DNA of 51,317 nucleotides from an uncultured Clostridium sp. (GTDB lineage Bacteria > Bacillota > Clostridia > Lachnospirales > Lachnospiraceae). The stretch lies in contig CAKSBP010000025.1 in assembly GCA_934438135.1 (NCBI GenBank), positions 1 through 51,317 on the forward strand, read 5' to 3'. Positions 35,232-44,223 of the stretch are shown here, one piece after another. Made by a program: the position numbers and the translations under genes. How positions within the stretch are numbered: the first letter of the stretch is position 1; each line of letters opens with the position of its first letter. Under the pieces are notes generated by a model. That model did no database searches and was not told where the DNA came from. It saw only the letters and a program-made list of their open reading frames with translations.

Positions 35232-36506
35232 CTATGATTCCAGCACCGTCAATGCCAAAATGGCATCCTGCTGCTTTTTAATTACCAGCGCCATCTCTTT
35301 TGTCAGTTTTTCAATTTCTTCTTTTTGTTCTTCTGTTAAGGATAGGATTTCATTTTTGGAGAGGCATGCTGCAAATCCCCAGAACTTTGGTCCTATAAAC
35401 ACAGGAACTGCTGTGATGGCTTCTATCCCATTATTTTTAAAACATGCCCGTACACTTTCATCCTTTATAGCATCTGTAGAATTCACATACCATTCCTTCC
35501 TGCTTAACGGCTCTAGTATTTCCGAAATAACATCGGCACGGACATCCTGTAAAACCAAATCGTCTGATAAAAAGTCTTCCTGATTTTCATGCCACTCATA
35601 TACTTTGACTGTCTGCATTCTTTGTTTCAAAGTGTATTCATAATTTTCAAAAAGAAATATATCCTTTACTCCACTTTGTCTGGCTATCTGAATGCCAGAC
35701 AAAGCTATTTCTTTATATATCTCCAGCATTTTTTTATGGCGGATTTCAAATTCCTCCACGATTACCTGACGGATTTTTTTCATTTCCTTCTTTGTGTTTT
35801 CATTAAAGACCGGAGCTGCTGCTGGTTTTCTGGCAAATATAGTTCCATTCATATTCTTCGTTTCTTCTATATAACCGTTCTTTTTCAAATAGGACACAAA
35901 CTGATAAGTAGTATACTGTTTTCCAAGAGGTGTATAACTTTCCAAATCAGAAAGTCCTAAGCTTTTCAGAAAACATTCTTCCTGCATCTTTGTCTGCCAC
36001 TTTAAAAATCTTGTCTTTGCCTGCAGATTAATTAGATTTTCACAATCATCAATAATAATTCCAGCTCCCGGTAGCAGACGATTATAAAAAGCTTCAAAAT
36101 CCCGGTCAATGGCACCGTCAGCATCAATAAACAGAACAGAAACTGGTTCCGTTTCCTTAGTCAGCATCGTATCATCTCTTCCAACTACACGTACCTCCAC
36201 AAAATCCTTTAAACCATAATGCTCTACATTTTCATAGAGATTTACTACATTTTCTTCTACGTTGTCATAACTTTTTAATGCTGCAGATTTCTGAAATACA
36301 TCAATGCTGTAAATTTTTCCCTTTCTTCTACTGTCTTTTGCTGCAAGCCCAAGGCTGATTGTGCTTCCACCCTGTGCTGGTCCAATATCAACTACCATTC
36401 CCTCTGGAGATTCTAATGCAGTCTGATAAATTTCTCTATAAACCTCCGGTGCCAGATAACCACTGGTAACTTTTTTTACTTCCTGAAATAATTCCAGTTT
36501 TCTCAT
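35232..36506 (-). CDS. SAM methyltransferase (Methyltransf_24-like) fused to GAF-like domain
   Basis: 424 residues. The N-terminal 215 residues form a class-I methyltransferase: SAM-binding VVDIGPAQGGSTISLG (about 38-53), the acidic strand IYSIDVF and VLFIDADGAIDRDFEAF, similar to the CmcI/Methyltransf_24 group. After a helical linker, residues 265-424 look like a GAF domain (AITAVPVFIGPKFWGFAACLSKN). This is an unusual fusion. AAAGGAG lies 7 nt before the ATG, so the start is firm even though it puts the first 71 bp inside the 3' end of the GH31 gene. It may O- or N-methylate the aminohydroxybenzoyl unit or the peptide. The GAF part may sense a ligand or only aid dimerisation. Confidence 0.82.
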   Translation of the reverse strand: MRKLELFQEVKKVTSGYLAPEVYREIYQTALESPEGMVVDIGPAQGGSTISLGLAAKDSRRKGKIYSIDVFQKSAALKSYDNVEENVVNLYENVEHYGLKDFVEVRVVGRDDTMLTKETEPVSVLFIDADGAIDRDFEAFYNRLLPGAGIIIDDCENLINLQAKTRFLKWQTKMQEECFLKSLGLSDLESYTPLGKQYTTYQFVSYLKKNGYIEETKNMNGTIFARKPAAAPVFNENTKKEMKKIRQVIVEEFEIRHKKMLEIYKEIALSGIQIARQSGVKDIFLFENYEYTLKQRMQTVKVYEWHENQEDFLSDDLVLQDVRADVISEILEPLSRKEWYVNSTDAIKDESVRACFKNNGIEAITAVPVFIGPKFWGFAACLSKNEILSLTEEQKEEIEKLTKEMALVIKKQQDAILALTVLES

Positions 36507-38949
36507 ACCTGTTCTCCTTTCTATACTGTAGTAAAAGTTCAGCTGTTTCTTCTGGTTTTACCTGTATCCAGATTTCAGAAACGGATCCATCCCAAATAAT
36601 ATCATCCGTTAAATAGCAGTTCTTAAAGCTAAGCTCTTCCCCTAAATTCCAGCCATGCAGTCTAATCTGGTACCTTCTAGGCTCTTTTGTAATATTTTCC
36701 AGATTAAGTTTAAGACACTCTCCTTTCAGACACGCGTCAAAATGACTTATCTGTTCTGCAGATTCATATAGACACAGTTCTGCATTTTCTTTGAAATAAT
36801 AATCTAAAATCAGTTTATCCGCCGGCTCTTCCTCGATATAAAGAGCTGCTTCCTGCCTTGCTATAATACTTCCATCTTTCACAAACATTGGAAGTCCTTC
36901 CAATCCCTCAAAAGGTGCATCCGCTTCTATGGTTACAGGCCCTGTAAATGTTTCTTCCCTCCACATAGAATGCCAGATGCCTTTCGGCAGATATACTTCT
37001 CTGGATGTAACATTGCTCTGCGTAATCGGTGCTGCCAGAATACTTGATCCCAACAGACACTCATTTCTAATTTCATAAACATTAGTGTCATTTCCATATT
37101 CATACGCCAGATGACGCAGCATTGGTTCTCCAGTCTTTGCTCCATGAACAGCTGCCGAATAATAATATGGAATCAGTCGATACCGCTCCTTTAGAAATTC
37201 TTTGTATACCCCTTTTAGTCTGTCATTGCAGTTCCAGGGAAATTTGGGTGGAGTGCACCAGTTATTGTGAATACGTGGCACTGGTATGCATAAAAGACTC
37301 TGACAGACCCTGCGGATGATATTGTCATCGTCAAATACTTCATTATAAATATCCTGGTCATTTTTATACTGTTTTGAGTGCTTTCGTCCATACACCAGAT
37401 GCCTTAGATTAAATCCTCCCAGATCCACACTAGAGATTGGGAATCCTGCTAATCCCGCATTCATACAGAACCATAAATCTTCTTCAAAATGCTCAATTCC
37501 ATTGGATGTATCCCCTGGCCATGGAAATCCATACTTCTGTCCTCCGATACCGCTTCCTCTTGTAAAGGAAAGAACATTTTCTTTCTGATTTCTCTCCATA
37601 ACTTCACCAACTGACTGACACCAGTAATTTCCTAATAAGTTCCTTCTTGGAATCCCCGGAGCAATTTCTCCGCCTACACGGTCGGAATGATCAATCCACC
37701 AGATATCCACTCCTTCTTTTACCCGTTCTTCTATCATAGACTGATAAAATGCATTTGCCTCTTCATCCAGGAAATTTGCCACCGTTTCTTCATTATGCTT
37801 TTGAAGATAATTACGCTCTATTCCATATTTTTCTGTCTCCTCTGAATAATTTCTTGAATTCAGATGAAGCCCAATCTTAAAATGCATTTCTTTTAATTCT
37901 TTTATAAGCTTGTCTTTATCACCAAAATTCTTGTGCCAGCGGATATCATTGCTTTTATATTCTGCTCCAGTTGTATACTGCTCCAAAAATTCAGGTCCCA
38001 CACGCCATTGGGCATCAATTAACAGAACATCACATGGAAACTGCTCTTTGCGGAAACGTCTCGCAGCTTCTAAAAGTTCCTCTGCATTTTTAATGGTCAG
38101 GCTGCTCGCCCAGAATCCCAGCATCCATTTTGCCGGAATCTGCATATGCCCCGTAAGGGACGTATACTCACTTACAATTTCTCCCATTGTCGGACCATAG
38201 AACAAGAATATATCGCAGTTTCCACCCGGTGTATGAAAGAACCATTCTTCTTTTTTTGTCCTGCCCATATCAAAGTAAACATGTGGCCAAGGGTTATTCA
38301 AAAAGAACCCATATCCTTTTGTACTTATGAAGAAAGGTACTGCACAGCCACCGTAGTCTCCGCTTACTACACCTGCTTTTACATTAAACATATCTGCGGA
38401 ACTGCCCAGACGGTCAGGTCTTGCCGTTCGGCCGCCGAATCCAAAAAATTGTTCCTCCTCACTGATTTTAAAATGAGCCATTGTTCGATAACCGCTGAAT
38501 TCTGGTTTTTCTTCTGAAAATAAAAATCCTCCATGCAGAGATTCCAGCATAATTTCATCTCTATCATTAAAAACAGCAAAATTTCTGGTTTCTCGGTCAT
38601 ATACCAGTTTAAGGTACTGATTTCTACAGACTACTTTGTTTTCTGTTTCTACGAACCAAAATCTTTCATCTCCTGTTCCCTCTTTCAGTCTGGTCATATT
38701 TCTGGCTTCCTGAAATTGTTTATTATCTGGGAATGCCTGTATACGTATCATTTTCGGATTATATATCGTTACACGAATTTCACTTCTATCTTCAAAGAAA
38801 AGAGAAAAACCATTTTCTCTTTTCTGTATCGTTTCTTTCCCTTTCACCGGTTCATACGCATCCCGGTTAAGTTCTATTTCCTGATATGGTCTATCAAATA
38901 TTTCTTCTGGATGTTGATATAATAAAACTTTGTCTTTGCTCTTTCCCAT
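36436..38949 (-). CDS. Glycoside hydrolase family 31 enzyme, intracellular
   Basis: 837 residues with the GH31 plan: N-terminal beta-sandwich, (beta/alpha)8 barrel and C-terminal beta domains. The likely nucleophile Asp is in VDIWWIDHSDR, the acid/base Asp in FPWPGDTSNG, and GLAGFPISSVDLGGF is the expected substrate-pocket strand. FFGFGGRTARPDR is the family's N-terminal loop. There is no signal peptide, so it acts in the cytosol. Most GH31 members cleave alpha-glucosides or alpha-xylosides and some transfer glucosyl groups. Placement as the third gene of an NRPS operon is unusual and no glycosyltransferase accompanies it; trimming, transglycosylation or activation of a glycosylated intermediate are options. 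Its last 71 bp overlap the methyltransferase gene. Confidence 0.9.
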   Translation of the reverse strand: MGKSKDKVLLYQHPEEIFDRPYQEIELNRDAYEPVKGKETIQKRENGFSLFFEDRSEIRVTIYNPKMIRIQAFPDNKQFQEARNMTRLKEGTGDERFWFVETENKVVCRNQYLKLVYDRETRNFAVFNDRDEIMLESLHGGFLFSEEKPEFSGYRTMAHFKISEEEQFFGFGGRTARPDRLGSSADMFNVKAGVVSGDYGGCAVPFFISTKGYGFFLNNPWPHVYFDMGRTKKEEWFFHTPGGNCDIFLFYGPTMGEIVSEYTSLTGHMQIPAKWMLGFWASSLTIKNAEELLEAARRFRKEQFPCDVLLIDAQWRVGPEFLEQYTTGAEYKSNDIRWHKNFGDKDKLIKELKEMHFKIGLHLNSRNYSEETEKYGIERNYLQKHNEETVANFLDEEANAFYQSMIEERVKEGVDIWWIDHSDRVGGEIAPGIPRRNLLGNYWCQSVGEVMERNQKENVLSFTRGSGIGGQKYGFPWPGDTSNGIEHFEEDLWFCMNAGLAGFPISSVDLGGFNLRHLVYGRKHSKQYKNDQDIYNEVFDDDNIIRRVCQSLLCIPVPRIHNNWCTPPKFPWNCNDRLKGVYKEFLKERYRLIPYYYSAAVHGAKTGEPMLRHLAYEYGNDTNVYEIRNECLLGSSILAAPITQSNVTSREVYLPKGIWHSMWREETFTGPVTIEADAPFEGLEGLPMFVKDGSIIARQEAALYIEEEPADKLILDYYFKENAELCLYESAEQISHFDACLKGECLKLNLENITKEPRRYQIRLHGWNLGEELSFKNCYLTDDIIWDGSVSEIWIQVKPEETAELLLQYRKENRYEKTGIISGSKKSYQWLSGTGGL

Positions 38950-38966
38950 ATATCTCCTTCTCTGTG

Positions 38967-40676
38967 TTAAACCTCACATAATTTATTTAAGGTGATTGAA
39001 AATACATGCATATTTTTACAGTCCGGCAGTTTTATCTGACATAGTTTTTTCTGCCGATTCAGTGGTATCCGTTTCCAAAACAGATAACCTTTCTCTTCCG
39101 CATTTACCTGATTCCAATAGACACGTTCTCCCTGCCACGCCAGTTTTTCTCCAAATTCACACTTTCCAAAGCGCCACTCTCCAAAACCAAAGATAGACTC
39201 CTGCTTTTCTCCATCCAGATAGGATATTTCCAGTTTTCCATAAAAAGCTCCAGAATCGCAGGCTCCAAGTATATTCAAACTGTAATATTCATCTGGCTGT
39301 ATCGAAACTATCTGATTCGTGCAGCAGATATTGTCCTCTCCTTCTTTTCCTAATTGAAATGGCTGTTCCCCGCAGAAAATCATCTGCTTTCCCTTCTGCA
39401 TATCCCGCAGAAGATAATTCCCCAATCCATCAAAATCTGCTTTCTCTGCATTCTTAAGTGTTGCTGCAAATGCTCGATTATTGAAAAGTGATACTAAATC
39501 ACAAAATACATAATCGTTTTTTTCTTCCCCATTACCAATCTCTTTTTGTTTTTTTTCTTCGTTCTCATTTAAATGCTTCACTTTTTCTATTCTGCTTTCA
39601 TCAAGAAGCTGCTTTAAAATCTCCTTTGTTTCTTCTTCCTCGTCTGCAAGTCTGCGGATATGTTCTGAAAGCTGTTTATCCAGTCCATTAAAATCCTTTT
39701 TAAAATAAGCTTTTCCAAGAATGGCTACTAGAATCTGCCACTTTGCTGCATGAAGCCGGAACCGTTCGCTTAGTTTTAAAATCTCAGGCATGTTTTCCCG
39801 CTCTCCGATATACGTCAGTGTCAAAGCAAACAGATTACGCATTCTGGATACTTCTGTAAAACTTTTTACACAAAGGATATGAGTAGGTGCTGCCAGGCTG
39901 CCTTTTGATTCCTGGCTTAATGCAATCTCTTCCTGAAAATCAAATTTCTTTTCTATGTCATCTGCAAGCCTTCTCATTTCGTTGAATATACTTTTATTCC
40001 CTATACCTTCAATTCGTTGAAGTGTTTTTTCCAAAAAGCGTTTTACTTGAAAAGGATTCTGCTCTCCTGTCGGTCTATATGTAGTAAAACAGTATCTTTG
40101 GTGTTCCTTCAAAAATGCAAGGAAATTTCTCATAGGCATAACTTCTTCTGTTCTGGTTCCATGAATATCAATGCAATGAAAATCTCCTGTTTCCTCGTCA
40201 AAACCATGAATCATCATATACCCTTGGTAGCGTAACGGTGCTTTTTTCCTTACTTCCTTCGTCCATGGCATAAAATACTGATCAAACCACATCTCAACTG
40301 GAATTCCCTTTGCAAGCTGCTTTTTTATGCCTTCCAGATATAATTCCTGAGTATTAAACTTTTTATGCTGTGTTTCAACTCCATGATAGAACGAAAGCCA
40401 TTTCTCCTGTCGATTCTGACCGCCAGAAACTTTTCTTCCCAATGCATTTTTATATTTTTCACAAACTGCCTTCTGCTGTTTTTTACTATATCCGTAAAAT
40501 AATTCATATTCTTTTGGATTTAAGGAGCAAAATTCCAATTCATCATTATACTGAAATCCCCATGCATCCTGATACATTAACTCATAATCCTGACCAAGCC
40601 CTCTGGTAGCTGTGGCAGCCCCCATATCCTGACACACCATTCCTGCTGCTTCAACAATGTTAAGATTTAATTTCAT
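38967..40676 (-). CDS. BtrH/papain-like protein with C-terminal beta-sandwich domain (copy 1)
   Basis: 569 residues, no signal peptide. Residues 1-200 resemble the BtrH N-terminal, papain-like fold: a candidate Cys in GMVCQDMGAATATRGLG (about residue 14), VEMWFDQYFMPWTKE, then His in YQGYMMIHGFDEETG (about 157) and Asp in CIDIHG. Residues 200-360 are helical (SQESKGSLAAPTHILCVKSF; FRLHAAKWQILVAILGKAYF). Residues 385-569 form a beta-rich domain (FNNRAF, ADFDGLGNYLL, YYSLNILGACDSGAFYGKLEISYLDG in parts, FGEWRF, FSITLNKL) of the kind attached to glycosidases. It is paralogous to the next gene. By analogy it could be an acyltransferase recognising a sugar-bearing substrate. Function is inferred only. 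Confidence 0.7.
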   Translation of the reverse strand: MKLNLNIVEAAGMVCQDMGAATATRGLGQDYELMYQDAWGFQYNDELEFCSLNPKEYELFYGYSKKQQKAVCEKYKNALGRKVSGGQNRQEKWLSFYHGVETQHKKFNTQELYLEGIKKQLAKGIPVEMWFDQYFMPWTKEVRKKAPLRYQGYMMIHGFDEETGDFHCIDIHGTRTEEVMPMRNFLAFLKEHQRYCFTTYRPTGEQNPFQVKRFLEKTLQRIEGIGNKSIFNEMRRLADDIEKKFDFQEEIALSQESKGSLAAPTHILCVKSFTEVSRMRNLFALTLTYIGERENMPEILKLSERFRLHAAKWQILVAILGKAYFKKDFNGLDKQLSEHIRRLADEEEETKEILKQLLDESRIEKVKHLNENEEKKQKEIGNGEEKNDYVFCDLVSLFNNRAFAATLKNAEKADFDGLGNYLLRDMQKGKQMIFCGEQPFQLGKEGEDNICCTNQIVSIQPDEYYSLNILGACDSGAFYGKLEISYLDGEKQESIFGFGEWRFGKCEFGEKLAWQGERVYWNQVNAEEKGYLFWKRIPLNRQKKLCQIKLPDCKNMHVFSITLNKLCEV

Positions 40677-40680
40677 CCCA

Positions 40681-42381
40681 TCACCTCTCTTTTATTTTGG
40701 AACATGTGATAGAAAAAATATGCATGTTTGTACACTGTGGAAGCTGGATACTTTGAACGGCTTTTTCAGGCTTTAGTGGAAGCACTTTATAAAACAGATA
40801 TCCTCTTTCCTCCGGATGAATTTTTCCCTGATAAACCCTATCACATTCCAGTGCCATCTTCTCCCTAAACTCACACATCTTAAAACGCCATTCTCCAAAT
40901 CCATATACAATTTTTTCTTTCGTGCCATCTTCGTATGTCACTTTTAACTGACCAAAGAATGGACCCGAATCACAGGCAGCAAGCAGGCTTATAGCATCAT
41001 ATTTTTTCTTTTTCAAGGAAATAGTCTGCCCCTGACACATTACATTATCTGCTTCCTCTGTATGAAAACAGACATGAAATGGTACTTCTTTTACATTTAC
41101 CTCCTCCTTTGACATTTCAGGTTCCAGTAAAAAGTAGTTCCCAATTCCATCAAAGTCAGCATGGCAGTCATTAGACTTTTCCAATGCGAATGCACGATTA
41201 TTAAAATAAGGACGAATGTCACAGCTTTCATGCTCACAGTCTTTATCTTCTAATGTCATCTGAACGGAAGAGTCCGTCACATTAATGATTTCCTCTTCTT
41301 CCTTCTCACTAGAGCCATTTTCCTTAAAATTCATTATATCGGAAAGCATTCTTTCCTCTTCTTCTGCAAACAGAAGTATATGTTCATAAAGCTTTGTATT
41401 TAAATTACTATAGTCTTCTCTAAAAAAAGCTTTTGTCAAAATCGCAACAATCTGATGCCAGTTAGCACTGAAGATTCGAAATTGATTACTGATTTCAAAA
41501 AGACGTCTGTCATTATGTATTTTTCCCAAATACTCCACTGCCAAGGCATACATGCTACGCATTCTAGCAATACGCACAAAATTCCGAATAAACATAATGT
41601 GTGTTGGGGTATTTGGCATAGTTCTAGGTCCCTGGCTGATTGCAATTTCTTTTTCCATATCCAAAGATGTTCGAACATAGTCTGCAAATTTTTTCATTTC
41701 CATAAACATATTCGGATGCTCTTTCGTCTGGCCAAGTACCTTTTTTATTGTATGTCCAAAAAATTCATCTAAGGATGGCAGCATGTCCTTTCCTACAACT
41801 TGAAATGTATCGTATGTAAGCTGCCTCTTAGTTTCATTTAAAAATTGCTTAAAAGTATCATAAGGCATGCTTTGGTTTTCTGTCCTTCCATGGATATCAA
41901 TACACTGGAACGAACGTTGTTCGTCGTCATATCCATGTATTAAGAGCCGTCCTGCATAGCGAAGTGGTCCATTTTTTCTAATCTCTTTTGTCCACGCCAT
42001 ATAATGCTGATCAAACCACATAGCAACAGGAAGTTTCTGATCAATCTGAGCCTTTATTTCCTGTATCACACTCTCCTTATCATGAATGATTACTTTCTGT
42101 ACATCAATACCGTGATACTGCTTTAAATATGTTTCACATTTTATGTCTCCGGCAGACAACCTGTTTCCCACCGTATTTTTATATTGTTCTTTTAAAGTCT
42201 TTAATTCATCTTCTGAAAATCGAGATACACTGATATCTTTTATCTGATCAGCCAATTCAAATCCCCATGCATCGGTGTACATCAGCTCATAGTTTCTTCC
42301 TAAGCTTTTTGCGATAGAAGCATACTCCATCTCAACGCAGTCCATCCCAGATTCATTGATTAAGTCTACATTCAGTCTCAT
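40681..42381 (-). CDS. BtrH/papain-like protein with C-terminal beta-sandwich domain (copy 2)
   Basis: 566 residues and first gene of the operon. It aligns end to end with the neighbouring paralogue: MRLNVDLINESGMDCVEM versus MKLNLNIVEAAGMVCQDM at the start, VAMWFDQHYMAWTKEIRK, His in YAGRLLIHGYDD, Asp in CIDIHG, the helical SANWHQIVAILTKAFF, and the beta domain with FNNRAFAL, HADFDGIGNYFL and YGFGEWRF. The Cys-His-Asp set is kept in both copies, suggesting both are active. The start ending at 42381 is chosen by alignment to the paralogue and by GAAGGA upstream; a frame to 42423 would add 14 unconserved residues. A role in acyl or peptidyl transfer to a glycoside is a guess from fold and neighbours. 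Confidence 0.7.
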   Translation of the reverse strand: MRLNVDLINESGMDCVEMEYASIAKSLGRNYELMYTDAWGFELADQIKDISVSRFSEDELKTLKEQYKNTVGNRLSAGDIKCETYLKQYHGIDVQKVIIHDKESVIQEIKAQIDQKLPVAMWFDQHYMAWTKEIRKNGPLRYAGRLLIHGYDDEQRSFQCIDIHGRTENQSMPYDTFKQFLNETKRQLTYDTFQVVGKDMLPSLDEFFGHTIKKVLGQTKEHPNMFMEMKKFADYVRTSLDMEKEIAISQGPRTMPNTPTHIMFIRNFVRIARMRSMYALAVEYLGKIHNDRRLFEISNQFRIFSANWHQIVAILTKAFFREDYSNLNTKLYEHILLFAEEEERMLSDIMNFKENGSSEKEEEEIINVTDSSVQMTLEDKDCEHESCDIRPYFNNRAFALEKSNDCHADFDGIGNYFLLEPEMSKEEVNVKEVPFHVCFHTEEADNVMCQGQTISLKKKKYDAISLLAACDSGPFFGQLKVTYEDGTKEKIVYGFGEWRFKMCEFREKMALECDRVYQGKIHPEERGYLFYKVLPLKPEKAVQSIQLPQCTNMHIFSITCSKIKER

Positions 42382-42495
42382 CCATTCACATTCCTTCTCG
42401 TGCAGATTTTGAAGCAGATACAATACAAATGCATTTTGTAAGCTCTTACATTATTTTTTATGTATTTTATACAGCTACAATTAATTCATAATCTT

Positions 42496-42524
42496 ATTAT
42501 ATTACCGCCTAAAGTAAATGTCAA
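42496..42524 (-). promoter_or_regulatory. Promoter of the 15-gene biosynthetic operon
   Basis: Minus strand TTGACA (42519-42524), exactly 17 bp, TATAAT (42496-42501): full consensus sigma-A, giving a leader of roughly 108 nt. No other comparable promoter is seen in the operon, whose genes overlap or are separated by at most a few tens of bases. No specific operator or riboswitch is recognised in the leader. Confidence 0.85.
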
Positions 42525-42650
42525 CAAAATGTATATTTATATTTTAATTTTATCATTTATTTTAAACAATTTTCTCTTGGCTTCAAATGTATTTCGCCTT
42601 GTTTTAAGAAAGCACTTTCATAATATATTATTATTCAATAAATTTGCACC

Positions 42651-42735
42651 AAAAAGAAGCTGCCACACTGATTTTGATATTTATCCTGTCTACTTGACAA
42701 GGGGTATATCATTCTTAGCGCAACAGCTTCTTTTT
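42651..42735 (-). terminator. Hairpin enclosing the repeat; likely glgA terminator
   Basis: Perfect outer arms AAAAAGAAGCTG (42651-42662) and CAGCTTCTTTTT (42724-42735), ending in a U-rich stretch for minus-strand transcription 24 bp past the glgA stop. The loop is long (about 60 nt) and holds the 35-bp palindrome. It also reads as terminator-like on the plus strand. Confidence 0.6.
42676..42710. repeat. 35-bp imperfect palindrome, right copy
   Basis: Inverted copy of 3915-3949 with a single difference. It lies within the hairpin between glgA and the biosynthetic operon promoter. Confidence 0.8.
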
Positions 42736-42758
42736 AAATTCTAACAAAACGCTTTACA

Positions 42759-44195
42759 TTACATAGATTCATATAATTCTTCGTATTTTTTGGCTGAATT
42801 TCTCCAGGAAAAATCACATTCCATTCCACGATCAATCAGCTTGTTCCACTCACGTTTGTGGTTATAATAGATATCTTTCGCATAACGGATAGTATCCATC
42901 ATTTCATGAGCATTATAATTCCGGAACGAAAATCCCGTTCCGGTTCCCTCATATTCATTATAAGGAATAACCGTATCCTTCAATCCTCCTGTTTCACGGA
43001 CAATCGGCACTGTACCATAACGAAGACTCATAAGCTGGCTTAATCCACATGGTTCAAACAAGGATGGCATTAAAAATGCATCACTTGCTGCATAAATTTT
43101 ATGAGAACGCTCGTTGGAATAGTAAATATTAGCGGATACACGATCCCCGTATTTCCACTCAAAGTGTCGGAACAAATTCTCATATTTCTCCTCACCGGTT
43201 CCTAATACAACAAGCTGAGTATCTTCTTCACAAATCTGTTCAATCATATAATCAATCAAGTCAAATCCCTTCTGATCTGTCAGCCGGGATACAATACCTA
43301 TCATAAATACTTTTTCATCTTTTCTAAGGCCTAATTCCTGCTGCAGGCCAAGTTTATTCTTGGATTTCTCACGTCGAAACGTGCTTTTACTATAATTTTT
43401 ATAAATCAACGGGTCGGTTTCTGGATTGTACTCATTATAATCAAGACCATTTACAATTCCACAAAGTGAATTACTCCTTGCATTAATCAATCCATCCAGC
43501 TTCTCTCCATAGAATGGTGTCTTAATCTCTTCGGCATAGGTCTCACTGACAGTTGTTATTCTATCGGCATAAACAAGTCCGCCTTTTAAATAATTGGAAT
43601 CTCCATATGCTTCCAGCTTATCTGGAGTAAAATATGAAGCATTCAGTCCGGTAATATCTTTTACCGTCTTTAAATCCCAGATCCCCTGGAATTTCAAATT
43701 ATGTATGGTCATAATTGTCTTAATTCCGCGATAAAATTCATTTTCTGCAAATGTATCATGAATATATACTGGAAGCAGCCCAGTCTGCCAATCATGACAG
43801 TGAATAATATCTGGTCTGAAATCCAATAATGGCAGTGAGGATAATGCGGCTTTACAGAAAAATGCAAACTTCTCAATATCTTCATATATATTTCCATATG
43901 GCTTCTGACCTGCAAAATAGTATTCATTATCTACAAAATAAAATGTCACTCCATCATACACAAGTTCCAGTATTCCCACATATTGGCTTCTCCAGGCAAG
44001 ATTCATATAAAAATGTGTCTTATATCTTAACTGTTCCCGATATTCCTGTGGTATAGCCAGATACTTTGGAAGCATAACTCTAACATCAAACTTTTCTTTA
44101 TCAATATATTTTGGCAAAGAACCAACTACATCTGCAAGACCACCAGTTTTTATAAATGGTACTACTTCCGAAGCAACGAACAATACTTTCTTCAT
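42759..44195 (-). CDS. glgA: Glycogen synthase (ADP-glucose type)
   Basis: 478 residues, GT5 family; extends alpha-1,4-glucan from ADP-glucose. Evidence: ASEVVPFIKTGGLADVVGSLPK (ADP-glucose binding), HCHDWQTGLLPVYI, the C-terminal GIVSRLTDQKGFDLI and the acidic/PCGL motif MPSLFEPCGLSQLMSLRYGTVPIVRETGGL. It stands alone without glgC/glgD, between spo0A and the NRPS operon. AGGGAGG precedes the ATG. It is a housekeeping gene rather than an evident part of the cluster. Confidence 0.97.
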   Translation of the reverse strand: MKKVLFVASEVVPFIKTGGLADVVGSLPKYIDKEKFDVRVMLPKYLAIPQEYREQLRYKTHFYMNLAWRSQYVGILELVYDGVTFYFVDNEYYFAGQKPYGNIYEDIEKFAFFCKAALSSLPLLDFRPDIIHCHDWQTGLLPVYIHDTFAENEFYRGIKTIMTIHNLKFQGIWDLKTVKDITGLNASYFTPDKLEAYGDSNYLKGGLVYADRITTVSETYAEEIKTPFYGEKLDGLINARSNSLCGIVNGLDYNEYNPETDPLIYKNYSKSTFRREKSKNKLGLQQELGLRKDEKVFMIGIVSRLTDQKGFDLIDYMIEQICEEDTQLVVLGTGEEKYENLFRHFEWKYGDRVSANIYYSNERSHKIYAASDAFLMPSLFEPCGLSQLMSLRYGTVPIVRETGGLKDTVIPYNEYEGTGTGFSFRNYNAHEMMDTIRYAKDIYYNHKREWNKLIDRGMECDFSWRNSAKKYEELYESM

Positions 44196-44223
44196 AAGAT
44201 TCCTCCCTAATATGTAACGTTCT

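Noticed and set aside
3915..42710. Composite transposon or integrative element bounded by the inverted repeats
   Set aside because: No transposase, integrase or target-site duplication is visible, and the bracketed DNA contains core glycolysis genes and tmRNA.
15594..42744. Many plus-strand frames of 60-139 codons opposite the biosynthetic genes
   Set aside because: They are antisense to genes with clear motifs, lack ribosome sites and show no recognisable protein features.
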